Part shown: one piece after another, positions 17,662-26,453 of the stretch
Layout of the letters: each line of letters begins with the position of its first letter
How positions within the stretch are numbered: position 1 is the first letter of the stretch
Assembly (NCBI RefSeq): GCF_022698145.1
Contig: NZ_JALDAX010000014.1
Location: forward strand, 124,001-188,000
Direction: 5' to 3'
Source of the DNA: Streptomyces spinosisporus
GTDB taxonomy: Bacteria; Actinomycetota; Actinomycetes; Streptomycetales; Streptomycetaceae
DNA: 64,000 nucleotides
Notes under the pieces: generated by a model
What the model was told of the DNA's origin: nothing
Seen by the model: only the letters and a program-made list of their open reading frames with translations
Databases searched by the model: none
Program-made: the position numbers and the translations under genes

Positions 17662-18521
17662 CCGCGCCCGCCCTGAACCCGGACAGCGGCGTCGCTCGTG
17701 TGGTGTGCGAACAACTCGCGCCGCGCGTCGGCGATCTGGCCCACAACATGGAACTGGCCCTCGACGCCGTCCGCCGCGCCCGCTCCGACCGCGCCGACAT
17801 CGTCGTCCTGCCCGAACTCACCACGTCCGGCTACGTGTTCGCCGACACGGACGAGGCACGGCGTACGGCGATCACCCCCTCCGACGCCTTCTTCGCCGAC
17901 CTCACCAATCTGCTGGCCGGCACCCGGACCGTCGCCGTCCTCGGCTTCTGCGAGGACGCCGGCCCCACGCTGTACAACAGTGCCGCCGTCGTCGACGCAG
18001 ACGGCGTACGTGCCGTGTACCGCAAGACCCACCTGTGGGACCGCGAGACGCTGTTCTTCACCCCCGGCGAGCAGATGGCCCCCGTCGTCACCACACCGCA
18101 CGGCCGTATCGGCGTGCTGATCTGCTACGACCTGGAGTTCCCGGAGATGTCCCGCCGACTGGCCACGGCGGGCGCCGACCTGATCGCCGTACCGACCAAC
18201 TGGCCCCTGGAGGAGCGTCCGGACGGCGAACGCCCCGCCGAGATCGTCCAGGCCCAGGCAGCCGCCCGTGCCAACGGCGTCTACATCGCCTGCGCCGACC
18301 GCAGCGGCACCGAACGCGGGCAGGCGTGGACGCAGGGGACGTCCGTCATCAACCAGTACGGCTGGATCACCGCCACCGCGGGTGCGACCGACGGGACACG
18401 ACACCGGGCCGTCACCGACGTCTTCCTCCACCTCGCCCGGGACAAGTCCCTCTCCCCGCACAACGACCTGCTCCGCGACCGCCGCACCGACCTCTACGCC
18501 CAGGAGAGCCCCCAGCTATGA
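17658..18521 (+). CDS. Carbon-nitrogen hydrolase (nitrilase superfamily)
   Basis: A 287-aa enzyme with the complete nitrilase-superfamily triad: Glu53 (LPELTTSGY), Lys123 (YRKTHLWD) and Cys156 (LICYDLEFPEM). It hydrolyses a C-N bond, usually an aliphatic amide or N-carbamoyl compound; the GTSVINQYGWI region is typical of amidase branches. GTG 17658 overlaps the MalG stop. Its presence between importer and glucosidase genes is unusual for a sugar operon and suggests the imported molecule carries an amide, ureide or nitrile group. Confidence 0.9.
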   Translation: MTAPALNPDSGVARVVCEQLAPRVGDLAHNMELALDAVRRARSDRADIVVLPELTTSGYVFADTDEARRTAITPSDAFFADLTNLLAGTRTVAVLGFCEDAGPTLYNSAAVVDADGVRAVYRKTHLWDRETLFFTPGEQMAPVVTTPHGRIGVLICYDLEFPEMSRRLATAGADLIAVPTNWPLEERPDGERPAEIVQAQAAARANGVYIACADRSGTERGQAWTQGTSVINQYGWITATAGATDGTRHRAVTDVFLHLARDKSLSPHNDLLRDRRTDLYAQESPQL

Positions 18522-20191
18522 CGTCAGCCGACCTCACGCCCGCGCCGGCCGCCGCCGGCCACGCGGCGGACGACACCTGGTGGCGCACGGCCGTCATCTA
18601 CCAGATCTACCCGCGCTCCTTCGCCGACAGCGACGGCGACGGCACCGGTGACCTGCCCGGCATCACCGCCCGCCTCGACCATCTGGCCGATCTCGGCGTC
18701 GACGCCCTGTGGCTCTCGCCGTTCTACCCGTCCCCACAGGTGGACGGCGGATACGACGTCGCCGACTACCGCGACGTCGACCCGCGCTACGGCACCCTCC
18801 GCGACTTTGACGCCCTGCTGGCCCGCGCCCACACACTGGGCATCCGCGTCGTCGTCGACCTCGTCCCGAACCACTGCTCCGCACAACACCCCTCCTTCAA
18901 GGCGGCGTTGAGCGCAGCGCCCGGCAGCGCGGAGCGGGCCCTGTTCCACTTCCGCGACGGCCGCGGCCTTGACGGCAGCCTGCCGCCCAACGACTGGACG
19001 TCGATGTTCGAGGGCCCTGCCTGGACCCGAGTCACCGAGGCCGACGGCAGCCCCGGGCAGTGGTACCTCCACCTGTTCGACCCCGGCCAGCCCGACTGGA
19101 ACTGGGACAACCCCGCCGTGCGGGAGGACTTCGAGACGACGCTCAGGTTCTGGCTCGACCGGGGTGTCGACGGCTTCCGCGTCGACGTCTGCGACGCCCT
19201 CGTCAAGGCCTCCGGCCTGCCCGACTGGCCGTACCCCACCCACGGCGTCATCGAACCGGTCGACGGCGTGATGCCGCCCATGTGGGACCAGGAAGGCATC
19301 CACGACATCTTCCGCGCCTGGCGCAAGCTGCTGGACGGCTACGACGGCCCCCGGATCCTGTGCGCCGAGGCCTGGCTGCCGCCCGAGCGTGCCGCCCGCA
19401 TCATCCGCGCCGACGAGATGCACCAGGCGTTCAACTTCCGCTTCCTGGAGACCCCGTGGCAGCCGGCCGCCCTGCGCCGCGTCATCGACGAGTCACTGGC
19501 CGCCAACGACGCCGTGGGCGCCCCCACCACCTGGGTGCTGTCCAACCATGACGTCATGCGGCACGCCAGCCGCTTCGGCTACGACGGCCCCGTCGCCCTG
19601 GAGCACGGCGTCGGCGCCGACGACCCCCAGCCCGACCAGGCGCTCGGCCTGCGCCGTGCCCGCGCCGCGACCGCCCTGATGCTGGCCCTGCCCGGCTCCG
19701 CCTACCTCTACCAGGGTGAGGAACTCGGCCTCCCCGAGGCCACCGACCTGCCCGACTCCGCACGCCAGGACCCGGTCTGGGAACGCTCCGGCCACCGCAT
19801 CCGCGGCCGTGACGGCTGCCGGGTCCCCCTGCCCTGGACCGCCGAAGGCCCCGCCCTGGGTTTCAGCAGCTCTCCCGACACCTGGCTGCCTCAGCCCTCC
19901 TCCTTCGCCTCCTACGCGGCCGACGCCCAGCGCGACGACCCGGACTCGACACTCAGCCTCTACCGCCGCCTGCTGCGACTGCGCCGCCAGTACGGGCTGG
20001 GCGCGGGAGAGTTGCGCTGGCTGCCGTCCCCGCCCGGGCTGCTGCACTTCGCCAACGGCCCCGTCGAGGTCCTGGTCAACCTCACCACCGAGCCGGTCCC
20101 CCTTCCGACCGGGGCCCGGATGCTGGCCGCCTCGACAGCGGTGAGCGATCAACTGCCCGCCGAGGCGGCGATCTGGTTCGTCAGGGAGTAG
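18518..20191 (+). CDS. Alpha-glucosidase, glycoside hydrolase family 13
   Basis: A 557-aa intracellular GH13 enzyme with no signal peptide. It opens with WWRTAVIYQIYPRSFADSDGDGTGDL. The family motifs are DLVPNH, GFRVDVCDAL (nucleophile Asp223), CAEAWLP (acid/base Glu284) and SNHDV (Asp345). The pattern fits alpha-glucosidases and oligo-1,6-glucosidases that split imported di- or oligo-glucosides. ATG 18518 overlaps the amidohydrolase stop (ATGA). It is the last gene of the operon. Trehalulose- or sucrose-type specificity cannot be separated from aryl-glucoside specificity by eye. Confidence 0.93.
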   Translation: MTSADLTPAPAAAGHAADDTWWRTAVIYQIYPRSFADSDGDGTGDLPGITARLDHLADLGVDALWLSPFYPSPQVDGGYDVADYRDVDPRYGTLRDFDALLARAHTLGIRVVVDLVPNHCSAQHPSFKAALSAAPGSAERALFHFRDGRGLDGSLPPNDWTSMFEGPAWTRVTEADGSPGQWYLHLFDPGQPDWNWDNPAVREDFETTLRFWLDRGVDGFRVDVCDALVKASGLPDWPYPTHGVIEPVDGVMPPMWDQEGIHDIFRAWRKLLDGYDGPRILCAEAWLPPERAARIIRADEMHQAFNFRFLETPWQPAALRRVIDESLAANDAVGAPTTWVLSNHDVMRHASRFGYDGPVALEHGVGADDPQPDQALGLRRARAATALMLALPGSAYLYQGEELGLPEATDLPDSARQDPVWERSGHRIRGRDGCRVPLPWTAEGPALGFSSSPDTWLPQPSSFASYAADAQRDDPDSTLSLYRRLLRLRRQYGLGAGELRWLPSPPGLLHFANGPVEVLVNLTTEPVPLPTGARMLAASTAVSDQLPAEAAIWFVRE

Positions 20192-20219
20192 AACTCCCCT
20201 CGGCCACAAGGCCCGTGTA

Positions 20220-20609
20220 TCAACGCGAGGCGGACTGTGACCTCTCCAGCTCGGTCTGGCAGCGCAGGCAGTGCTCGATGTGCGGAAGCGCCCGCAGACG
20301 GTCGGGGTCGATCTCCGTGCCGCAGCGGGCGCAGTACCCGAACCTGCCGTTCTCCAGGCGGTCGAGGGCGCTCTCGACGCGTGCCAGGAGCGTGCGGTCG
20401 TTCTCCGTGTCCGCCTGGTGCTGCCGCAGCGCTTCGGTCGCCGAGCTGACGTCCGCCGCATCGAGGAGGCAGTCGCCTCGCAACTCCTCCTCCTTGATCG
20501 ACCGTTCGTCGAGTCGGCGGCGCAGAGAGGCGGCCTGCTCGGCGAGCCGCGCGCGCAGTTCCTCCGCTTCGGCTGAACCGACCGTGTTGCGCGGCTCTTC
20601 GACGCTCAT
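20220..20609 (-). CDS. TraR/DksA-type zinc finger protein
   Basis: A 129-aa coiled-coil protein ending in a C4 zinc finger (YCARC and HCLRC; Cys93, 96, 114, 117). A DAADVSSA stretch resembles the DxxDxA tip that DksA inserts into the RNA polymerase secondary channel. Family members modulate transcription in stress or stringent conditions. It is on the minus strand, convergent with the glucosidase, and follows the AhpD-like gene by 51 bases, so it may share that transcript. Confidence 0.87.
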   Translation of the reverse strand: MSVEEPRNTVGSAEAEELRARLAEQAASLRRRLDERSIKEEELRGDCLLDAADVSSATEALRQHQADTENDRTLLARVESALDRLENGRFGYCARCGTEIDPDRLRALPHIEHCLRCQTELERSQSASR

Positions 20610-20660
20610 CTCTTTCGACCTTCCTCTGCATGGCGCCGACGACGAGCTCGGTGGATCACA

Positions 20661-21203
20661 TCAGCGCGGAGTGACAAGCACGGGGTATTCGTTCGGGGTG
20701 TCGTTGAAGCGGTTGAAGTAGTTCGTCAGGACGTTCAGTGCGAGGTTCGCGATGATCTCGGCGATCTCCGCGTCCGTGACTCCGGCGGCGCGCGCCTCCT
20801 TGATGTCCTCGTCGGCGACGGAGCCGCGGCCACGGGCGAGGGCGTCGGAGAGCTTGAGGACGGCGTCCGTGTGGGGATCGTCGGAGGCGGCGTCCCGGGC
20901 GTGGTCGATCTCCGCCTGGTCCAGTTTGGCGACGTTCTTGGCCAGGAAGGTGTGCGCCGACAGACAGTAGGTGCACCGGTTGTACTCGGCGCTGGTCAGA
21001 GCGAGTCGGTGACGTACGGCCGCAGGCAGCACGCCCCCGTCGAGCGCGCCCGACAGCGTCATCCAGGCCTTCACCACCGCGGGGCTGTTGGCCATGTAGC
21101 GGACCATGTTCGGGACGACGCCGATCGTCGTCTGCAGCTGGTCGTACAGGTCGGCGACCTCGCCTGTCGCGTCGGCCGGCTCGATACGGGCGAGCTCACT
21201 CAT
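20661..21203 (-). CDS. Carboxymuconolactone decarboxylase/AhpD-like protein
   Basis: A 180-aa all-helical protein with the AhpD catalytic signature E-x3-C-x2-C-x3-H: Glu73, Cys77, Cys80, His84 (EYNRCTYCLSAH). This is a peroxidase or alkylhydroperoxidase-type redox site. ATG 21203 has GGAAGG upstream; a longer in-frame extension would overlap the regulator's stop. It starts 34 bases after the LAL regulator and is probably co-transcribed with it, giving the pair an oxidative-stress or catabolic theme. Confidence 0.9.
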   Translation of the reverse strand: MSELARIEPADATGEVADLYDQLQTTIGVVPNMVRYMANSPAVVKAWMTLSGALDGGVLPAAVRHRLALTSAEYNRCTYCLSAHTFLAKNVAKLDQAEIDHARDAASDDPHTDAVLKLSDALARGRGSVADEDIKEARAAGVTDAEIAEIIANLALNVLTNYFNRFNDTPNEYPVLVTPR

Positions 21204-21237
21204 CACAGTTGCCTTCCGTTCGTACAGGATCTTGGCT

Positions 21238-24111
21238 TCACTGCTTCGAGTCTGCTGACCTGCGTCGGCGACAGACAGCTCCTTCCGGCGCACTTTTCTG
21301 CCCCAGAGTCTCATCCGCCGACGCCGACGCGAGCGGACCTAACGCCGACTCCGGCAGGACTCCGGCCAGCTGGCTGCGCGAGCTGATGCCGAGCTTCGCG
21401 AAGACCTTGCGCAGGTGGTACTGGACCGTGCGTGCGCTGATGAACAGCCGGGTACCGATCTCCGGGTTGGTCAGTCCGTCCCGGGCCATCCGGGCGATCT
21501 GGGTCTCCTGCGCGGTCAGGCACGCGTCCGCTGCACGGGCGGCACTCCTGTCCGTGCGTCCGCCGACAGCCCGCAGTTCGCGGTCGGCCCGCGCCGCGAA
21601 CGCCGCCACCCCCATGTCGGTGAACATGCCCTGCGCGGCGTCCAGTTGGACACGCGCGTCATTACGGCGACGCCGACGGCGCAGCCATTCGCCGTACAGC
21701 AGGTGTGCTCGGGCGAGGTCGACGCGCAGGCCGGTCCGGCCGAGGCGGGCGACGGCCTGCCGGTACAGCGGCTCGGCGGTCTCGTCCCCGACCAGCAGGG
21801 CGTGCGAGCGGGCCTGGACTCCCAGCGCCCAGTCGCTGCCGCAGGCATTGGCCATCTCGGTGAGCTGTGCGAAGGCCTTGGTGGCGGCTTCGGGGCGTCC
21901 GCTGCGTACGGCTGCTTCGATCATTTCCGGCAGGGACCAGCACAGCGAGGCCACGTCCCTGTCGTAGGCGACGGCGTTGCGGCATGCGCTCAGCGCGAGG
22001 TCGTAGTTCCCAAGTCCGTTGTAGAGCAGCGCCTTTGCCCATTCGGCGAAGTTGATGCCGATGCCCTCGCCGCGACGGGTGGCGTCCTGGATCGTGGCGT
22101 CCGTCAGTGAGACGACCTCGCTCTCGTCGCCGCGCAGCGCGGCCAGCGCCATGGCGCCGTAGGGAGCGAGACCGCTGCCGGTGACCTCCTGCGCCACCCG
22201 CAACTCGCCGATCAGGGCGGCCGCGTTGGGCAGGTCACCGGCGAACAGCAGCGTGTACGCGCGCTGGGTGAGGGCCAGTGGGAGCTCGCTCAGCGCGCCG
22301 GTCTCGCGGGCCAGCCGGACGTAGCGGCCGGACAGTACGTTCCAGCGCTCGTCGTCCCACACCCGGATCGCCGTGATGGCGGCCAGCCACATCCAGCGCA
22401 GTTCCTCCTCGGCCGTCATGTCGGTGCCGAACGCGAACAGTGCCAGGGTGAGGAACGGGATTCCTGCCCCGTACCCCTTGTCGAGCCCCGCCGCCATGCC
22501 GTCGAGCAGAAGGTCGACGGCAGAGGGCGGGTGGGGTGAGCGGGGTGCGCCGACGGCGGCACGGGCCGCTTCCGGGACGTGTCCTCCGGGGCCTGCCAGG
22601 CGGCCGGCGAACACCGCCGCGGAGAGCGCGTCGAGGTAGGTGGCCCGGGACAGGGTGACGTCGATGGGTTCGAGCTGCCGGGCGGCCTTCAGCAGCAGCA
22701 CCGGTGCTTCGCCGCCGCGCGAGGTGTTGTACGCCAGTTGGGCCCGGACCACGTCGGCGCTCGCTCGTTGCTGAGGGGTGAGCGATGCGGACTCGGTCAT
22801 GGCCAGCAGGGCCTGAGCGGCGTCGAAGAAGCCGGCCTGGACCTTGGCCGCGGCTGCGGCGACCGCCCGTCCCGCCCGGGCGGCGGGATCGGTCGTGAGT
22901 ACGGCCGCCCGCTCCAGGAAGGCGGACGCCGCGGCCAGACCGCCGCGGGCCCGAGCGCGTCCCGCGGAGCGTTCGAGTTCGGCGGCGACGTCCTCGTCCG
23001 GTCCCGGTGCTGCCTGCGCGCGGTGCCACGCGGACCGGTCGGCGTCGAGGTGCTGGTCAGTGGCCTCGGCGAGGGCGCGATGGGCTGCCTGCCTCTGCTG
23101 GGCCGAGGCGCCCCGGTAGGTGGCGGTGCGGGCCAGCGGGTGGCGGAAACGTACGCGGGTACCGAAGTCGGCGAGGCCGGCATCGACCGCGGGCGTCGCC
23201 GCGTCGGCGTCGACACCCAGCCGGCCGGCCGCACGCCAGAGCAGTGCCGGGTCGCCGGAGGGGTCGGCGGCGGCGACGAGCAGCAGTGTCCGGGTGTTCG
23301 AGGGCAGGGCGGCGACCTGCTGGGCGAAGCCCGCTTCGAGACTGGTGGGCAGGGGCGCCGCGCCGGGAAGCCCGAAGCCCCCCGCGAGTTCGGTGGGGGT
23401 CAGGCCCCGGGCCAGCTGCAGGAGTGCGAGCGGGTTGCCGCGGGCCTCCAGGAGGATCTGCTCGCGGACCCGGTCGTCGATGGGGCCGCTGAGCGCGGAG
23501 CTCAACAGGCCACGTGCGTCGGTCTCCCGCAGGCCGGTCATCCCGAGCTCGGGGATCCCACTCAGGTCGGCGCCGGCGGCACGGGTCGCGAAGAGCAGGC
23601 CGATCGACTCGGTGCCCAGCCGACGGGCCACGAACGCCAGCACGTGTGCCGAGGCCTGATCCAGCCACTGCACGTCGTCCACCAGACAGATCAGGGGCTG
23701 CCGCTCGGCGGCCTCGGACAGCAGACCCAGCACCGCGAGCCCGACGAGGAACCGGTCGGGCGGCGGTCCGGCACCCAACCCGAACGCGATCCGCAACGCA
23801 TCACGCTGCGGCGCCGGAAGCCTGTCATGCAGGTCCAGCACGGGCACGCACACCTGGTGCAGACCCGCGAAGACAAGCTCCATCTCCGACTGAACGCCGA
23901 CCACCCGAACGACCTGGCACCCCACCGCTTGCCGCGCCACATAGTCGAGCAGCGCCGTCTTACCGACCCCCGCCTCACCATGCACCATCAGCGCCCGACT
24001 CGCCCCGGCACGAACATCACCGACCAGCCGATCAAGAACACCGCACTCGAGCCCCCGCCCGGTGAGTGCCACCCCATCGCTCCAGCCTGACTCGTGGGAG
24101 GGCATGCGCAC
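21238..24111 (-). CDS. LuxR family ATP-binding regulator (LAL type)
   Basis: A 957-aa large ATP-binding LuxR regulator. The N-terminal NTPase has Walker A GEAGVGKTALL (from residue 45) and a Walker B-like LICLVDDVQWLDQAS. A long helical TPR-like middle follows, then a C-terminal LuxR HTH (LTAQETQIARMARDGLTNPEIG, then LFISARTVQYHLRKVF). Length and layout match MalT/PikD-type activators. A 0.9-kb repeat-rich tract lies upstream of its start. The partner gene is the AhpD-like protein downstream. Ligand and regulon are unknown. Confidence 0.95.
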   Translation of the reverse strand: MRMPSHESGWSDGVALTGRGLECGVLDRLVGDVRAGASRALMVHGEAGVGKTALLDYVARQAVGCQVVRVVGVQSEMELVFAGLHQVCVPVLDLHDRLPAPQRDALRIAFGLGAGPPPDRFLVGLAVLGLLSEAAERQPLICLVDDVQWLDQASAHVLAFVARRLGTESIGLLFATRAAGADLSGIPELGMTGLRETDARGLLSSALSGPIDDRVREQILLEARGNPLALLQLARGLTPTELAGGFGLPGAAPLPTSLEAGFAQQVAALPSNTRTLLLVAAADPSGDPALLWRAAGRLGVDADAATPAVDAGLADFGTRVRFRHPLARTATYRGASAQQRQAAHRALAEATDQHLDADRSAWHRAQAAPGPDEDVAAELERSAGRARARGGLAAASAFLERAAVLTTDPAARAGRAVAAAAAKVQAGFFDAAQALLAMTESASLTPQQRASADVVRAQLAYNTSRGGEAPVLLLKAARQLEPIDVTLSRATYLDALSAAVFAGRLAGPGGHVPEAARAAVGAPRSPHPPSAVDLLLDGMAAGLDKGYGAGIPFLTLALFAFGTDMTAEEELRWMWLAAITAIRVWDDERWNVLSGRYVRLARETGALSELPLALTQRAYTLLFAGDLPNAAALIGELRVAQEVTGSGLAPYGAMALAALRGDESEVVSLTDATIQDATRRGEGIGINFAEWAKALLYNGLGNYDLALSACRNAVAYDRDVASLCWSLPEMIEAAVRSGRPEAATKAFAQLTEMANACGSDWALGVQARSHALLVGDETAEPLYRQAVARLGRTGLRVDLARAHLLYGEWLRRRRRRNDARVQLDAAQGMFTDMGVAAFAARADRELRAVGGRTDRSAARAADACLTAQETQIARMARDGLTNPEIGTRLFISARTVQYHLRKVFAKLGISSRSQLAGVLPESALGPLASASADETLGQKSAPEGAVCRRRRSADSKQ

Positions 24112-24120
24112 GGGATCAGC

Positions 24121-25036
24121 CTAGCGCGCAGGTGAGGTGAGGATGACGGGCGGATGGCCGGGGCTTGCCGAACGGAGTGGGCGGGTCGGGGCGGGCGGCT
24201 GACGGTGTTCCGTCGGGGCAAGCGTTTTGGGCGGGTTGGGCGGCAGGCGGCGTTCGGACGGGGGTCCGGCGGTCGGGGACGTCTGGTTAGCGGCATCCCG
24301 TCGGCGACGGACGGCTGGTGGCATCCGGCCCACAGGCAGCCGACGGCGTGCGGCCCGTGGCGGACGATCGCCAGCAGGCGGCGGCCCCTCCCCGTGGCAA
24401 GCAGTCGGTGGCGGGCGGCCAGGGGCATCCAACCGTCGTCGCGCGGGTGGCGTCCTGCCGGTGCCTGCCCGCCGACGGCGTGCGACCAGGGGCAGGCGGC
24501 CGACGACGTATGGCCAACGACGTCCCGCCGACGGTAGGCAGCCGACGACGTTCGGCAGGGGCGGGCGACCGACGGCGTCCAGCGAACGGCGTCCCGCTGG
24601 CGGCGGACGACTGATGGCGGGCGACCGACGACCGGCAGCCCATGGCGCTGGGCCGCCGACAGGCAGCCTACGACAGTCGGCCAGCGGCGTCCCACCCGGG
24701 TTTGCCTGCCGAGGCGGCGTCCGGCCAGGCGCGGGTCGGCCAGCGGCGTTCGGCCGGCGGCAAGCGGCGAGTGGTGATTGCCCCCGCACGGGACCGCCCA
24801 CCCGCCCGCCAAACCCAGCGGTAGCGGCCCCCAGGCCCAGACCTGTGTGGAGTGGCCAGTGGCCATGTGGACCAGCCAGTGGCGGATGCGCTGGGCGTGG
24901 TCACGGCGGCAAGGTCCATTGCGAGCGTGCCGGCGGTCGGCGTCCAGGAGGGACGGGGAACGCCGGTGAAGTCGCAGGTGCGGCCTGGCGCTCATGAAGG
25001 TCGACGGTCCCCTTGCCTCATCGTTGGACGGTAGCC
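24121..25036. repeat. Repeat-rich intergenic tract
   Basis: This 916-base gap has no convincing gene. All long open frames are Arg/Pro/Ala/Gly-biased, overlap on both strands and lack recognisable domains. The sequence is built from degenerate, irregularly spaced copies of a core close to GGCRGCCGACGRCGTNYGGC, for example at 24335-24354, 24495-24514 and 24537-24556, with weaker copies between and after. It separates the divergent LAL regulator and RclA-like gene. Promoters of both genes must lie at its edges. Confidence 0.65.
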
Positions 25037-26434
25037 ATGAACATCGACTCGGACGTAATCCAGGCAGACGTACTGGTGATCGGTTTCGGAAAGGGGGGGA
25101 AGGCGGTGGCCGCGCAGATGGGCGCCCTCGGCAGGACCGTCGTTCTGGTCGAGCGTTCGCAGCACATGTACGGCGGCACCTGCCCCAATGTCGGCTGCGT
25201 GCCCACCAAGGCGCTGGTCCATCACGCCAACAAGCGGCGGCCGGAGGATTCGCTGCAGGACTGGTACGAGCGCTCCGTCGGAGAGGTGCAGGCACTGACC
25301 TCCCTGTTCCGCGCCGGCAACTACGACGGCCTCAACGGGATGGACACCGTACGCGTCGTCACCGGACAGGCCCGGTTCGAGGACCCGCACACCGTGTCCG
25401 TTCAAGGGCAGGACGGCCCCCTGACCATCAGGGGCGAGACCATCCTGATCAACACCGGCTCGGAACCGATCGTCCCCGATGTCCCCGGCCTGCAGAACAG
25501 CTCGCGCGTGGTGACCAGCACCCAGCTGATCGAGACCAGCACCCTCCCCCCGAGGCTCGGGATCATCGGCGGCGGCTACCTCGGGCTCGAATTCGCCTCC
25601 ATCTACCGCCACTTCGGCTCCGAAGTGACCGTCTTCGAGGCCGCCGAGGACATCCTGCGCCGAGAGGACGACGACGTCTCCGCCGCCGTGAAGGCGATCC
25701 TCAGCGAGGAGGGCATCAGCCTCGTGACCGGCACGCAGGTGCTCGAGGTCGACGACGGTCCGGCCGCGACGACCATCGTCTACGAGCAGGACGGCACGAA
25801 GCACAGCACCGACGTCGACGCCGTCCTCGTGGCCGCTGGACGCCGTCCCGTCGTCGACGACCTGAATCTGGAAGCGGCCGGCGTACGTGTCTCACCCCGA
25901 GGCGCGGTCGAGGTCGACGAGCACCTCCGCTCCAGCCGGCCGCACATCTTCGCCCTCGGCGACGTCAACGGCGGCCCGCAGTTCACGTACATCTCCCTCG
26001 ACGACAGCCGGATCGTGCTCGACCAGCTCATCGGGGACGGCACGCGCACCACACAGGACCGCGTCGCCGTACCGCACACGCTGTTCATCACCCCGCCCCT
26101 TGCGACGGTCGGCCTCACCGAGACCGAGGCCCGCGCACAGGGGCACCGCGTCACGGTCGCGAGCCAGCCGGTGGCCGAGATCATCGCGATGCCCCGGGCG
26201 TACGTCGTCGAGGAGACGCGCGGGATGATGAAGTTCGTCATCGACGCCGTCACCGACGAGATCCTGGGCGCCGCTCTGCTCAGTACCGACGCCCAGGAGC
26301 TCATCAACACGGTGGCCCTTGCCATGCGCCACGGCATCACCGCCACCGAGCTCCGCAACTCGGTCTACACGCACCCCAGTTCGACGGAGGCCTTCAACGA
26401 CGTCCTCGGCACGGTCATCCGTACGGACCGATGA
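25037..26434 (+). CDS. RclA-like pyridine nucleotide-disulfide oxidoreductase
   Basis: A 465-aa flavoprotein of the glutathione/mercuric reductase fold. It has an N-terminal FAD site (VLVIGFGKGGKAVA), a redox-active disulfide Cys49-x4-Cys54 (GGTCPNVGCVPTKAL), an NAD(P) site (LGIIGGGYLGLEFA), a second FAD contact (IFALGDVNGGPQFTY) and a dimerisation C-terminus (TELRNSVYTHPSSTEAFND). The layout and length match RclA, the reactive-chlorine-responsive copper reductase, more than MerA (no N-terminal heavy-metal domain, no C-terminal Cys pair). ATG 25037 is chosen. It is convergent with the secreted protein downstream. Confidence 0.85.
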   Translation: MNIDSDVIQADVLVIGFGKGGKAVAAQMGALGRTVVLVERSQHMYGGTCPNVGCVPTKALVHHANKRRPEDSLQDWYERSVGEVQALTSLFRAGNYDGLNGMDTVRVVTGQARFEDPHTVSVQGQDGPLTIRGETILINTGSEPIVPDVPGLQNSSRVVTSTQLIETSTLPPRLGIIGGGYLGLEFASIYRHFGSEVTVFEAAEDILRREDDDVSAAVKAILSEEGISLVTGTQVLEVDDGPAATTIVYEQDGTKHSTDVDAVLVAAGRRPVVDDLNLEAAGVRVSPRGAVEVDEHLRSSRPHIFALGDVNGGPQFTYISLDDSRIVLDQLIGDGTRTTQDRVAVPHTLFITPPLATVGLTETEARAQGHRVTVASQPVAEIIAMPRAYVVEETRGMMKFVIDAVTDEILGAALLSTDAQELINTVALAMRHGITATELRNSVYTHPSSTEAFNDVLGTVIRTDR

Positions 26435-26453
26435 GACGGCCGTAAAGCGGGCT

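Noticed and set aside
24121..24997. Open frames on both strands in the repeat-rich tract
   Set aside because: Products are Arg/Pro/Ala/Gly runs that follow the DNA repeats, have no ribosome site and show no domain.
25037..26434. Mercuric reductase (merA)
   Set aside because: There is no N-terminal heavy-metal domain, no C-terminal vicinal Cys pair and no merR or merT neighbour.
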